From positions 1 through 64,000 of the forward strand of contig NW_005178929.1 of the NCBI RefSeq assembly GCF_000350225.1: a DNA stretch of 64,000 bases. The letters run 5' to 3'. Origin of the DNA: Chondrus crispus. Its lineage: Eukaryota; Rhodophyta; Florideophyceae; Gigartinales; Gigartinaceae. The notes beneath the pieces are model-generated. The model searched no databases. It saw only the letters and a program-made list of their open reading frames with translations, and had not been told where the DNA came from. A program made the translations under genes and the position numbers. Within the stretch, counting starts at the first letter, position 1; each line of letters begins with the position of its first letter. Shown in pieces: positions 33,791-43,899 of the stretch.

Positions 33791-34454
33791 TGTGGGATAA
33801 ATGCTCTCCGCCCTGGGTTGGGTTAGAGGCGGAGCTTTAGCAATGGAGCACGCGGCGTGGACGCGACGCGCTAATTGAACCAATCGGACGAGCTCGCGAA
33901 AAGGGAGTGTCTCACTGGGCGGTTACTCGCAGTCGCCCCGTGGTGCGTGGATGGGAGCGACCGGTAACGGGTTAGAAGCCAGCGCGCGCGATAGACAACC
34001 GAAACGGACGTATGTAGGCGCGAAAGGGACGGGGGCGAGCTTGCCCCAGCTTACTGGTGGGGACGGGTGTCTGGTCTTAACCCCTCAGAGGGATGCCTCG
34101 GGCACCTGTCCCAGTGCACAGTATCTGCTGCCTAGTGCGTACCAGGTACTGTGCGAAATTAAAAAAACTAGCGCCTCAATTCGTAATTACCGCGCGGACG
34201 CTGCAGCTACACGTGTGTACTACTGTACACCCTTGCTGCTTACGGACTACCGCACGGATGCCACATGTGCTAGCGTACACGCGTAATACTAGCAGACTAC
34301 CGCTTTCCCGACACGTGCACTACTGTACACATACGCCATATTACGGCCGCTCGGCGCGCGCGCGCGTTTGCTATACGTGGGCGCAGCCGCCCAGTGTATA
34401 CCGTACACGGCCGTCCGATGACCTCCGCACGCTTGCGCCTGTCATTATACTACA
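33791..34454 (-). repeat. 5' LTR of element A
   Basis: 664-bp partner of 10616-11279. Reading on the minus strand, the LTR is followed after three bases by TGGTACTCTTGTGGAGGG (33770-33787), a plausible 18-nt tRNA primer-binding site that differs from the one shared by B and C. Confidence 0.87.
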
Positions 34455-34472
34455 GCGCGCACACCTTCGTCT

Positions 34473-35072
34473 TGTGGTGTAACTACCTTCAACCGGACCA
34501 CACGGAATGAAGGGGGTTTAGAGGTAAGGGAGCGCTCTCTGGTTAGATACCCACCCGAGCGAATTTCCGTACGGAAAGGACTCATAAAAAGGGAGGACAC
34601 ACGTGTCCGGTGACGCTCAGCCGGTCGTAGATGTTATAACCGAACGGCCAGTCACGGGTTAGAAGCCCGGGCGCTAAGGAAAACCGGAACGGTGTTAGCA
34701 CTTAGCCGTAAAGGGAAGGGAAGCGAGTTTGCCCCGTCTTTACTGGGACGGGGCAGCTGCCCCGGGTCTTAACCCCTAAGTAGGACGCCGGGACACCTGT
34801 CCCGCTTTAGTAGCAGTTACTTACTGTATACCAGCTACTGTATACAATTACTTAATTTGTGCCATTAACTACTACTTATTAACTAACCACTGTATGGATT
34901 ACACACGTGTGCCCGTGGCCACGCTTCCCGCCAGCGTTTGTTCCACGTCGGACCCGTGGGGTACTACTGTACACGGCGGCGGGCGCGTGTACGCCCGCTC
35001 GCTAGAGTAGCATCCGTCCCTCCGTTCAGTATTCATCTCCCCGGGTGTTCGTGGTACGCAATTTGTACTACA
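34473..35072. repeat. solo LTR G in element F
   Basis: 600-bp lone LTR from TGTGGTGTAACT to ATTTGTACTACA, with perfect target duplication CGTCT at 34468-34472 and 35073-35077. It shares blocks with the LTR of A (GTCTTAACCCCT, CACCTGTCCC, GGGTTAGAAGCC) in the same order, so it is a diverged relative. It sits at the start of the protease region of F. No internal element sequence remains, as after LTR-LTR recombination. Confidence 0.92.
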
Positions 35073-35077
35073 CGTCT

Positions 35078-38000
35078 GCTGCATCGATTCTGGAGCAGAT
35101 ATAGTCGCCATTTCAGAGCCTATTATCAATTTGCTCTTCGATCAAGGAGTCTACCTCCCAACGATCCGGCCCACGAGTGCGGATTTAATTCAAGCTTTCG
35201 ACGGACGCTCGGTCCGATCTCAAGGCAAGGTCAAAAACATCCCGATCCACCACACCGTTTCTGGTCCATGCTGCCTTCGCAATATCGAGGCCCAGATCCT
35301 TCCGGACGAAAGCAGCTTCGTCAAGACAGGTACGGCGTGCCTTAGCGAAGTATTCCTTGGAAATCCATTTCTCATCCGCTCCGGATTGGATGTCAAGGAT
35401 TTCCTCATCAAAAATACCGATTGATTGGCTTCAATTGACTACGAAGACGTCACCGTAGTTGAAGAAGAAACTTCAACTACAGTTGGAAAACTTGGTCTGA
35501 AGGTTATCTCGAATGTAATCGCTTACGGCTCACTGGAATCTATCGATCCCGATCGCGACTTACGCTCAAATCAAGTGTGCTCTATGATTTGGAACGGCGA
35601 CTTTCCGTTGAAGGATGGCGATGATATCGACTACAAGGACGTGGAAGTTGGCGAACAAGAAGAAGGCGAAATCAACACCGCAATTCAAACCATGACCAAC
35701 CGAGCCGAAAAGAAGCTATCAAGCGGCTTACGTCATCATATTAAAGATTTAGTAATGCGGTTCATGGATATCTTTGGCATTCGACTCGGAAATGATCCGC
35801 CGGTGTCAGTTCCAACGATGATCATTGAGTTCGAGGGCCCAAACGCCCTGTTAAGGTCCGCCAGCGCACTTACTCGCCTGATCAGCAAGAATTTCTCAAG
35901 AAAAAAGTTAGCGAACTCGAGGAAGCTGGCTACATCTACCGTAATAATTCATCCCAGTGGGCTTGTGCGCCGCTCATCGTTCCGAAGGGTGGAAAAGAAG
36001 GCTATCGCTTCACTTTACTGTCGACCTGCGGCCAATTAACGCTCTGAAAAACCTTTGACCAATGCCGCTCGCTGAGCCCTTGCTCGCTCGACTATCAGGC
36101 AGCAAGTATTGGTTCAACATCGACTTCATCCATGGATACTGGCAATTTCCTCTCCACGGAGACTCGCAGGATTTCCAATCATTCCGTACTCTATTTGGTG
36201 TCTACACGCCAAAGCGAGTCCTACATGGTGCCTAAAATTCCGGAATTTATTTCCAATCGTCAATGGAAGCTATGTTTGGGCATCTCAACCTGTTGATCTA
36301 CATCGATGATCTGCTTGGCTACGCCAAACCCCTCCCCAGCTCCTCGAAAAGCTCCACGATACCTTCGCAATATGTCAAGAAATTGGACTCAAGCTACAAC
36401 CCCAGAAGTTTGAGCTTGTTGCAACTGAAGTCCAATTCTGTGGCAGAATTATCAACACAGACGGAGTCAAATCCCTTCCTCGGCAATACGAAGCACTCAT
36501 TTTGATGTCACCACCCACAATGGTGGGCGCACTCATGTAACTCGTCCATGGCGCAAACTGGATGCGGACCGCGATACCGAATTTCGCAATGCTCATCAGC
36601 CCGCTCCACAACTTTCTAGAGGTTAATTACACCTCACACCAGACACGTAAGAAGTCAGGACTTCTCAATCGCCCTATGTCGTCATGAGGGACGAGCATCT
36701 TACTGCCTTTACACCCCTCCTTCAGGCAATCACGGAGCAGGTCACACTCGCCACCGCTGATCCAACGAAGTGACTCTACCTATTTACGAACGCCTCCTCT
36801 ACCCATTGGTCTGGTGCCACCAGACCAACTTAGACATCGGGACTGGCGTAAGCACAGTGTGCCTACGCCAGTTCCGATGTCTGAATTCGAATCAGGCAAG
36901 AAACGGCAACAGTGCCCTCACTAGCCAATCGCCTTCATCTCCGGGACGTTTCGTGGTTCTTCCGTACGCTGGACCACTCCGTAGAAATAATTGTATGCCG
37001 TCGTGGCATCTGTCATCCATCTGGCGCATATACTCGTCGCAGTCCCTGAATTCTCGTTGTTTTCTGACCACATGACCATTTCGTGCATGCTATCACCTTC
37101 TCGATTCCAAGCCGATGATGCACGGCATATAGTTCACAAGGTTCAGCGCTGGGCTCACCGTCTCTTTGAGTTCAACTTTACGGTCGATCATATCCCCGTG
37201 AGAATAACGTCTGGGCCGACTTGCTCACACGATGGGCTGCTCCCAGAAATACTTCGTTCCCTGCACGCCACATTTTCGCATTGAGTGTGCCACTTATATA
37301 GTCCACAACCGAAGCACCCCAGCTTCCATCACTTGAAGTCATGATATGACTAGAGAACGCTATTCCATGACGAGAACGCTTCTGCGCCTCAGCCAATGGG
37401 TGAGGCGCAGAAGCGTTCTCGTCCATAGTCCGGAACTGATTCACTCTGTCAGAGGAGTCCGTGTCTGTGTGGAAAAATTATCAAGGCAGAATATACGTTC
37501 CTCCTGATGAAGAAGAATTACACCTACGCATCTGCGTCGCCGGTCACTGCGGCCTCGGTTGACGCCGTGGTTATACTACCACATTCACTATGATTAATGA
37601 TAAGCTCAATTGGCCAACTATTGACGCTGGTGTCAAGGGCTTCGTGCAAACCTGCCTGGTGTGCCTCCTGTCCGCAAGTTGTGAAAAGTTCCCTAGACGT
37701 CTTGGTCATCAGCTCCACGATGAGCGAGTTGGTGAGGTTCTCCACTTAATCGAATTCGATTACCTCTGCATCGGCGAATCAAGCACACAGGACGAGTACA
37801 TACTTATCCTCAAGGATGACTTCTCCGGCTATGTCAACTTGTAGCCATGCAGGCACGCCACCACCGAAACGGCTTCCAGTGTGCTGCTTGAGTATTTTAC
37901 TACGTTCACCCCGGTCCTACGGTGGTTTTCGGATCAAGAAAGGCACTTTCAGAACGAAATGATGGAGATCTTGGCTGTACCTCTTGGCTCCAAGCACCGC

Positions 38001-38870
38001 TTCTCCACTGCCTACGTACCGTGGTCAAACGAAACAGTTGGGTCCGTTTGCAAACACGTTCTCCGAGTCATGCGCGCAGTTAGTGTTGAGCTTCGTACGC
38101 CGGAGTCCGATCAGCCTAAGACTGTGCCCACCATTCAGAGCTTCATCAACAACTCTCCGTCTCGTCGATTGGAAAATCGCTCTCCGATCGAATTTCATAT
38201 TGGCATGGGCCTCGGGCAACCCTCTATCAGTGGCGTTATCTTCTTGTGAAACCCGTAACGTCGACTGCACCAAGCAGACCTCCATCCTACAAAAGCTCAA
38301 GATCGAAGATATGCTTCAAGCTCTGGACAAGTTGCACAAGTACGTTAGCGATGTCCTCACTGCATCCCGCACACAAGGTGTCGATCGACACAACTCAAAG
38401 ATACATATACGCCCTGTTAACCTTACAGTGGGGGACTATGTCGCGGTTGCTCGTTCCCGCGGACCGCGTACTGAGATGTATTGCAGTTGGGTCGGACCTC
38501 CCCGCATTACTTTAATCCTCTCCGACGTCACCTTCGAAGTCGAACACCTGCTGACTGAAGACAAGACGTTCTTCACATCTCTCCAGTCAAACCGTACTCC
38601 GACAGTTCTATCGGTACTCCTGCCGACATATGTGAAATTGCCGACTTTACCAATCGAGTCTGGTTTTCCGTCGACGAGATGGAGAAAGTTCGCAAGCGTC
38701 ATGACAACTTTGAAGTTCTTGTCGCCTGGAAGGGACTTATTGCAGCTGGTGACTCCTGGGAGCCGCTACAAGTCATGTTCGAAGATGTCCAATTCAAAGT
38801 CCGTGACTTCTTCGGACGCTGCCGCGCTACCGCCGTCGCCCGCCAAGCCAAGCGCTTCATTAGCCTCTAA
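35078..38870 (+). pseudogene. pol: element F pol (protease to chromodomain, broken)
   Basis: Protease from 35080 (CIDSGADIVAISEPIINLLF, FLGNPFLIRSGLDVKDFLI). RT near 35880-36330 (EEAGYIYRNNSSQWACAPL, FNIDFIHGYWQFPLHGDSQD, LLIYIDDLLGYA). RNase H near 36780-37230. Integrase near 37500-38250 (INDKLNWPTIDAGVKGFVQT, LHLIEFDYLCIGESS, LKDDFSGYVNL, RHFQNEMMEI). A chromodomain near 38690-38800 (NFEVLVAWKGLIAAGDSWEP). The chromodomain sits almost against the 3' LTR: F has no antisense ORF. The integrase style differs from A-D, so F is a separate lineage. Heavily broken (many breaks). Confidence 0.85.
37369..37423. repeat. hairpin with perfect 23-bp stem
   Basis: Left arm 37369-37391 and right arm 37401-37423 are exact reverse complements around a 9-base loop (GCCAATGGG). 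It lies in the pol region of element F. Confidence 0.97.
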
Positions 38871-38886
38871 GCTGCCTATGGGAGAA

Positions 38887-39329
38887 TGTAATACTAGGTG
38901 GTCAAGTGCCAGCAAGGCATTGCCACCATCCAAATTACGCACCTTTTCATGCCTGTTCGAAACCGGACGATGGCAGCTCCGTGATGCACAGCAACCGATA
39001 GATCCAGACACAGTGTGTCCATGTCCCTCACATACAAAACCCGGCGGAATCATTAAGCATCCCTCTCTTGGAGTCGTGGTGCACCAAGACCTCGCGGTGC
39101 CCCAATAAATTGTGTGGCATTCAATATATTGCGTGTCATTTCTATCTATTTATCTCTACCAGCATTTCCGTGGCCATACTTAAAGATAGTTTCCTTCAAA
39201 ATAAACTGGAGGGAGAACAGGCAACACCGAGATATTAAATTGAACGACATGGCCCGCGGAACTTTACTAAAGTTAAGGGGTAGTACCCCCACTCATCGTG
39301 ACACCGGCCACGTGGATCAACACGGAACA
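38887..39329 (+). repeat. 3' LTR of element F
   Basis: 443-bp partner of 9421-9844, bounded by TG and CA. It is preceded by a short purine tract (GGGAGAA) and followed by CATAT, a one-mismatch copy of the 5' target duplication. Confidence 0.87.
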
Positions 39330-39334
39330 CATAT

Positions 39335-40295
39335 CTAAAAACGATCCAGAATAACATGCAATTCGCACAGAGTTCTCTCTGGTTCAATGGTAGAAGTCAA
39401 GCGCGGTGGAAGGATTATCTTTTCTTTCTTTTCGAGAAATTGCAAGTGAGGAAAATATGTCGAAATGTGTCCTCATATGAGGGCAATGGTCCGGCAGACA
39501 CGAGGGACAAGCTGCAACCCTACTAATACACCGCTGAAAAGACCACGACGCGACGTGCTGAGTATTACTTTAACGTTTCGTTCTCACGGACAGCCTCTAT
39601 TTTCGAAGACCTACTGATAAATCTGAGAAATAGTAGTTTGTGTATCCTGGAGGAAGACACAGCACATCACCGGACTCACAAGTCTTGGCTCGCCTTTGTT
39701 ATACCTGTTCGCATCATAGCTCTTGCTATTCCAAAAGCATGAAAAATTTCTTTTACAATTCAGCAGAGAGAAGCAGCTTGTATTGCCGTGTAAGACGGTA
39801 ACAATTGCAGCTCTATTTATGTGCTCGCCTGTCATTGCTGTGATCCATGTATGAGAGGCTGGTATCCTGCTTCTCGGTCTTCAGTAGAGACATGATCAGT
39901 GGTAAAACATGTACAGTAGTGCTTTTGTTTCTTTTTCAAGTCCGAGCACCTGATGCAATCAGTGTTTTAGAAATCTAGCGTGTCGAGGGTGTACAGATAC
40001 TCTCAACAGCCTACTCCATTTTCCGGCTACCTGCCCAACCTCTCATTGCGATGCATATAGCATGAGGCAGATAATTGGCTAATGAGATTTTCAAATATGA
40101 TCATTATTCACGACTGTCATGTCACAGCATGTTGACCTTCTCCCTTGCCACAACAGTAATATTCCAACTGGGCTTAGTACTTGGGACACCGAGGCGTCTC
40201 TAAATAGATCGTTTCATTTCGACTGTCGAAAGCAATCCATCTCTATCTAAATGGATTTGCTTAATTTAAAGATCGGGCAGTGTCCTAGCAGTGCA
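39335..40295. other. unassigned flank between elements F and E
   Basis: 961 bp of AT-rich DNA outside recognised elements. It continues the sequence left of F (9416 and below). A minus-strand ORF at 39611-39835 (MTGEHINRAAIVTVLHGNTS) has a plausible composition, but I recognise nothing in it. This is the best candidate in the window for old host or Harbinger-flanking DNA. No RNA gene seen. Confidence 0.45.
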
Positions 40296-41377
40296 TGTAG
40301 TGCAATACGCCTGTCAGGCAGAGACCAAGGTCCGATGGTCCTACACAAACAACAAAAACAACAACTGGCAACGGCACATCGCTACGGAGTGTTCGAAGCT
40401 CCCCGTCCTCTGTAAGCGGGTTTGCGGCCCGCAGGAGCTCGGATCTCTGATAGGGGGGCAAAGAGAAGGGCCCAGCCCGGGATCGGTAAATGGTGGTAGA
40501 GTCTTGTAAAGTCAACTGCTCGACGAGTTCGGAGGGGTGTCTAGGTAAACCTGGTCCGATGGGTCGTAAATCTAATGCTCGTAAAGCGCCTTGTACATCT
40601 TATACCCTTGATAAGGTCTTCGACGGGGACGTCGCAACGTAGCCCGTCGGGAAAGAAGAAAACGTAGCAGCGCTACACCGTCGTACTGCCCGATGGAAAA
40701 GTACCAACACCGGATCGGTCGCAACCAGATTCCGATGGAACCAACGCTATCTTATATAGGAGATAAGATCTTCGTCGAAGGCGTCGTCGCAACAGCCTCC
40801 GACGGAACGGACAGCAGGAGCAGCGCTATACCTTCGTACTGCTCTATGGCAAAGTGCCCACACCGGATCGGGCGCAACCAGATTCCGATGGAACCAACTC
40901 TGAGAAAAGTAACACTGGTGCACCAACACAAAAGCCCGATGGCTAATGACGTCACGTTGCCGATCGAAATCCTACAAGGTGGAACCAACTCAAGATTAAG
41001 GGAAATTAGGATACGGAAATAATGGAAAATTGATAAGGAAAAAAGGGAACCCCAGAGCGCAAAGGATACCGTAGGCTAGAGCAGAATATAATGTCTTATA
41101 AAAGACGGACGTCGACCAAGGCGATATCAAACTCTGGCAACTCGGGTTAACTTTACTGACTCGTGAGTCAGAGGGCTAAGGTATATATCGCCCCGCCGGA
41201 GCCACTACAGTAGCTCTCGGCGCTAGATCCTAAATCTAATCTATTGTTAGACAATTAATTTGTAACTGAATTAAAATAAATAAATAAAATAATACTGTAA
41301 AATGAATCACACTTAAGTCCCCCAATCCGGACTACACTGCTCTGATATCTCTTTCCCAGGCCTGGTATTGCACTACA
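40296..41377 (-). repeat. 3' LTR of element E
   Basis: 1,082 bp, ends TGTAGTGCAAT and ATTGCACTACA as in element C. Contains a 37-bp repeat (40708-40744 and 40861-40897) that belongs to a tandem duplication of about 153 bp. A TATATA with GC-rich flank lies at 41182-41187. A pyrimidine run just right of the LTR is the polypurine tract on the minus strand. Confidence 0.88.
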
Positions 41378-41460
41378 TATCCCCCTTCCGAGCGCCCTTG
41401 CGCAGCGGCTTCACTCCCTTGCTTCCCAACTTTTTTTTCCTTCCGACCGTCGGTCGCCGC

Positions 41461-42239
41461 ATGGGTGAGAGTAAGACGATCCCCATGTTTCCTTCATCGG
41501 ATCCCACTGCCGGACATACCACCCGCGGTCGCCGCGGTGTGGGCTTTTCATACACGCCTTTCATTCCTAGCGACCTTCTCTCCGTACCCCGACTTCCCCC
41601 GGGCACCAACATTCCTGAACCGGCCTTCCATCCCGGTCTCCATCCTTCATCATCCCCTCGTCGATACCCCTCACTAGCCGAACTCCAAGGTAAATCCATG
41701 CGCGACTATCCCTTACTGTACGCGGCCGCTCCTTGGTTTTCCGCCATCAACGTGCACGACGTCGCTAGCATCGAGCGCGACTTTACCGACGGTGCGGGGA
41801 TGCTGCCAGGTCAAATTTCCCTTCAGGCCATTTCCTCCTACGATTGGCGTGCCCGTATCGCCATTCCCTCTTCTATACTGCGCCGTTCCTCCCCGTGTGG
41901 CCGCCAAGGCCTGTCCCTGCGGTTCATGGAAGCCGTCCTCGGCCGTCTGCTCCAGATTCCGCTCTCCTTGCAGCCAGTGCTGCTCCTGCTCCTGCTGCCG
42001 ATATCACCTAGGCAGGGCATACCGAAACTCTGTCGGTTAGGGAAGTGTTGTCTTCCCCACCGTCCTTATCAATTCCCCAAATGAGCGACGGCGCCATTGG
42101 CATCTACTGCACATTGCTCCGCGCTCATGGCATCAAAGGTGAAGCTCTGCAAGGGGCTTCCCTCGATGATTTCCGAGTCCTTGCTCGACTCGTTACCTCA
42201 CTCCCGAAGGAAAAATCCTTGGGTGAGCCGTCCGACTGA
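41461..42239 (+). pseudogene. antisense accessory ORF of element E
   Basis: Starts 83 bp inside the LTR with MGESKTIPMFPSSDPTAGHT. It matches the start of the C ORF in GVGF, AFHPG, YPSLEELQ-like and DGAGMLPG segments, plus a shared DWR[AT]RIA[IV]P[TS]SILR. The end (ALQGASLDDFRVLARLV) matches the end of the C ORF. It is shorter than the C copy and broken. Shared protein sequence between copies that differ widely in DNA shows it was a genuine coding region. Confidence 0.65.
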
Positions 42240-43190
42240 CCTGCCGCTTAGAGCGACTACCCCCATAATCCGTTCTCGGATTATTTCCCCTTTGGGGGTG
42301 ACGTCCGGTTATCGACGTCATCCGGTAGCTTTTAGCCAATAAAATGAATCACCTGCGTACCCCCCTTTGGTCTCAGATTACCTCCTCTTTTGTGACCTCC
42401 TCTTGCATTCGGCCAGGTCGTGGCGGTCCCAGACATTTTTTTCTAGTCGTTTTCTCCCCTTTTGCCTTAGTCGTCCCCAGTACAACACCAATGTTCGGAA
42501 CCTCAGTTGCTCCTTGGTCCGTTTGGATCCCTCATCGCAGAACTACTGGCTCTCCTTGAGTCTCGGAAGCGATCCGCTTTTTCGGACAATTTCGCCTCAC
42601 GTGGTCTGTCCGCATGCGCTTGAATCATGAATCATGAAGCCAGTGGTCTTTTCCTTGGAGGTGTTTCTTCGAAACTCCCTTGACCTGCTTTCACAGAGCG
42701 GATCGGTCATGGATAAAGCCAAAAAAATAGCTTGTGCCCTTGCCCGTGCGTGGCACATTGCTGTATCCAACATTGACGTCCCCCAAAAAATCATGAAAGA
42801 TTTTCGCCACTGTGACCTTCGCATACCTTGTACAGTTCTTCGATAATCACCCTACCCTTCGTCGGGTGCTGGGCTAAAAAGTTCATCATTTTTTTCCCCA
42901 TATGAACCTCCTCTTCCGTCGGAAAGCCCACTTTTTGCTTGCTGGTGACGTTGTACATTTGCTTGCGTCAGCTTCCCGTGCCATTTTTCTTTCTCCTTGT
43001 GGATGTTAGGTGCAAGAATTGATCGTCGTCTTCGATCTGCGTCGAACCCCCGATGGGGCCCCTGCAACATTCGTTGCGCTGTCACCTCCCAAACTGCCAA
43101 ATCAACCTCCTTTTAGGTTTGGTTACAGCTCCCTCGCGTCGCCAGGAACACTCGTGTGCCATACAATCAGGGGCATAACTTCAATAACCC
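42240..43190. other. pyrimidine-rich noncoding DNA of element E
   Basis: About 950 bp rich in T and C on the plus strand, resembling the much longer noncoding block of element C (49059-53329). Short ORFs here have no recognisable domain. The junction with element D near 43190 is marked by a jump in GC content. Confidence 0.45.
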
Positions 43191-43229
43191 CCGGTCGAGG
43201 CATTGCTCCCCTGGGCGGAGGTACGACGC

Positions 43230-43880
43230 GGGTCGAGCTGACCGCGGGAACTGGGTGCGGATCGAGTCCGGTTCTCTCACTCTCGCACAGCCCGAGTGCT
43301 TACGGGAGGCGGAGGAGGTCGACGCCGGTGGTGATGGCGGAGAGGGGCGCGATCGAAGACGCGAAGATGTCCCGGGGGAGGAGCCCTGTGGGGCGCGCAT
43401 GCGAAGACGCGGGGTTGGATTCACGGAAGGACTCGGTATCGGCCGCTACGGGGGCCTGTCACTGCCTCTGAGGCAGCGGACGTGATAATGGACGGCATGC
43501 AAGAGCCGGTAGCTTCGCTGCTTGGGGCGGTTAAGAGTCGCCGTCCGACATCGATGTCGGACGGGGAGCTGCGCGTGTTGCTCAGCAACCCCCGCCTCCG
43601 GGAGAAATTACGACGCCTCGTCACCGAGGAGGCGTGGGGCGAGGAGGCGGGGGAGACCGCGCCGCCTACAGAACAAGAACGGACGACGGTCGGACCCGCG
43701 TTTTCCCTCACTGCCGAGGCGGCCGCGAGAGGACCCGCTCCACCCGCGGTGCGCGAGGAGACGGTTACTGCATCAGCAGCGGAGGGGCCGACAGTATTGT
43801 CGGGAGAGCAGACGGCTAACGCGGGAACCGCGGTGCCGGAAGAAGACCTCGCTGACTACGAGGAAGACGGGGCCCCGTGA
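43230..43880 (+). pseudogene. antisense accessory ORF of element D, C-terminal remnant
   Basis: Plus-strand coding-like DNA convergent with D pol. It begins with NWVRIESGSLTLAQPE and then an acidic stretch (EEVDAGGDGGE), resembling the DFVWFSWNQ to GSDGG segment of the A ORF. It continues with MSDGELRVLLSNPRLREKLR, predicted helical, and an acidic Glu/Ala-rich tail to the stop at 43880. The N-terminal part is absent where element E abuts. Function unknown. Confidence 0.5.
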
Positions 43881-43899
43881 GGTTGAGGGCACTGCTTCC

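Larger units (their letters stand above)
10616..34454 (-). mobile_element. element A: minus-strand chromovirus with antisense ORF
   Basis: Ty3/gypsy element inserted in F. It has 664-bp LTRs at 33791-34454 (5') and 10616-11279 (3'), gag split by element B (33373-33790 and 18500-20655), pol at 14117-18439 with a terminal chromodomain, and a plus-strand accessory ORF at 11367-13905. Removing B leaves about 11 kb. LTRs differ by about 9% by eye. The 5-bp flanks (TCGGA and GCGCG) do not match, so no target duplication is seen. The element is broken (roughly ten breaks). Confidence 0.85.
9421..39329 (+). mobile_element. element F: old plus-strand chromovirus hosting A, B and G
   Basis: Ty3/gypsy element with LTRs at 9421-9844 and 38887-39329 and flanking 5-bp target duplications CATAC (9416-9420) and CATAT (39330-39334). 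Gag lies just after the 5' LTR; protease to chromodomain lies at 35078-38870. Most of the span is later insertions: A at 10616-34454 (with B inside) and solo LTR G at 34473-35072. LTR divergence is above 10% by eye, so F is the oldest layer. Its coding parts are broken (many breaks). Integrase wording such as LKDDFSGYVNL reminds me of oomycete and algal chromoviruses. Confidence 0.88.
40296..43190 (-). mobile_element. element E: partial C-family chromovirus (3' end only)
   Basis: 3' LTR (40296-41377), antisense accessory ORF (41461-42239) and pyrimidine-rich noncoding DNA, in the same order as in element C. No pol or second LTR of its own is present, so this is a broken remnant. The right edge (about 43190) is judged from the change to GC-rich element D and is approximate. 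The LTR is roughly 70% like that of C, so E is an older relative. Confidence 0.7.

Noticed and set aside
39360-39410. Possible tRNA (GGTTCAATGGTAG-like words)
   Set aside because: No acceptor stem or complete cloverleaf could be drawn around it.
40296-42239. E as the 3' end of element D
   Set aside because: Attractive because it would complete D, but D has its own accessory-ORF end at 43230-43880 in addition to the one ending at 42239, so two elements are present.
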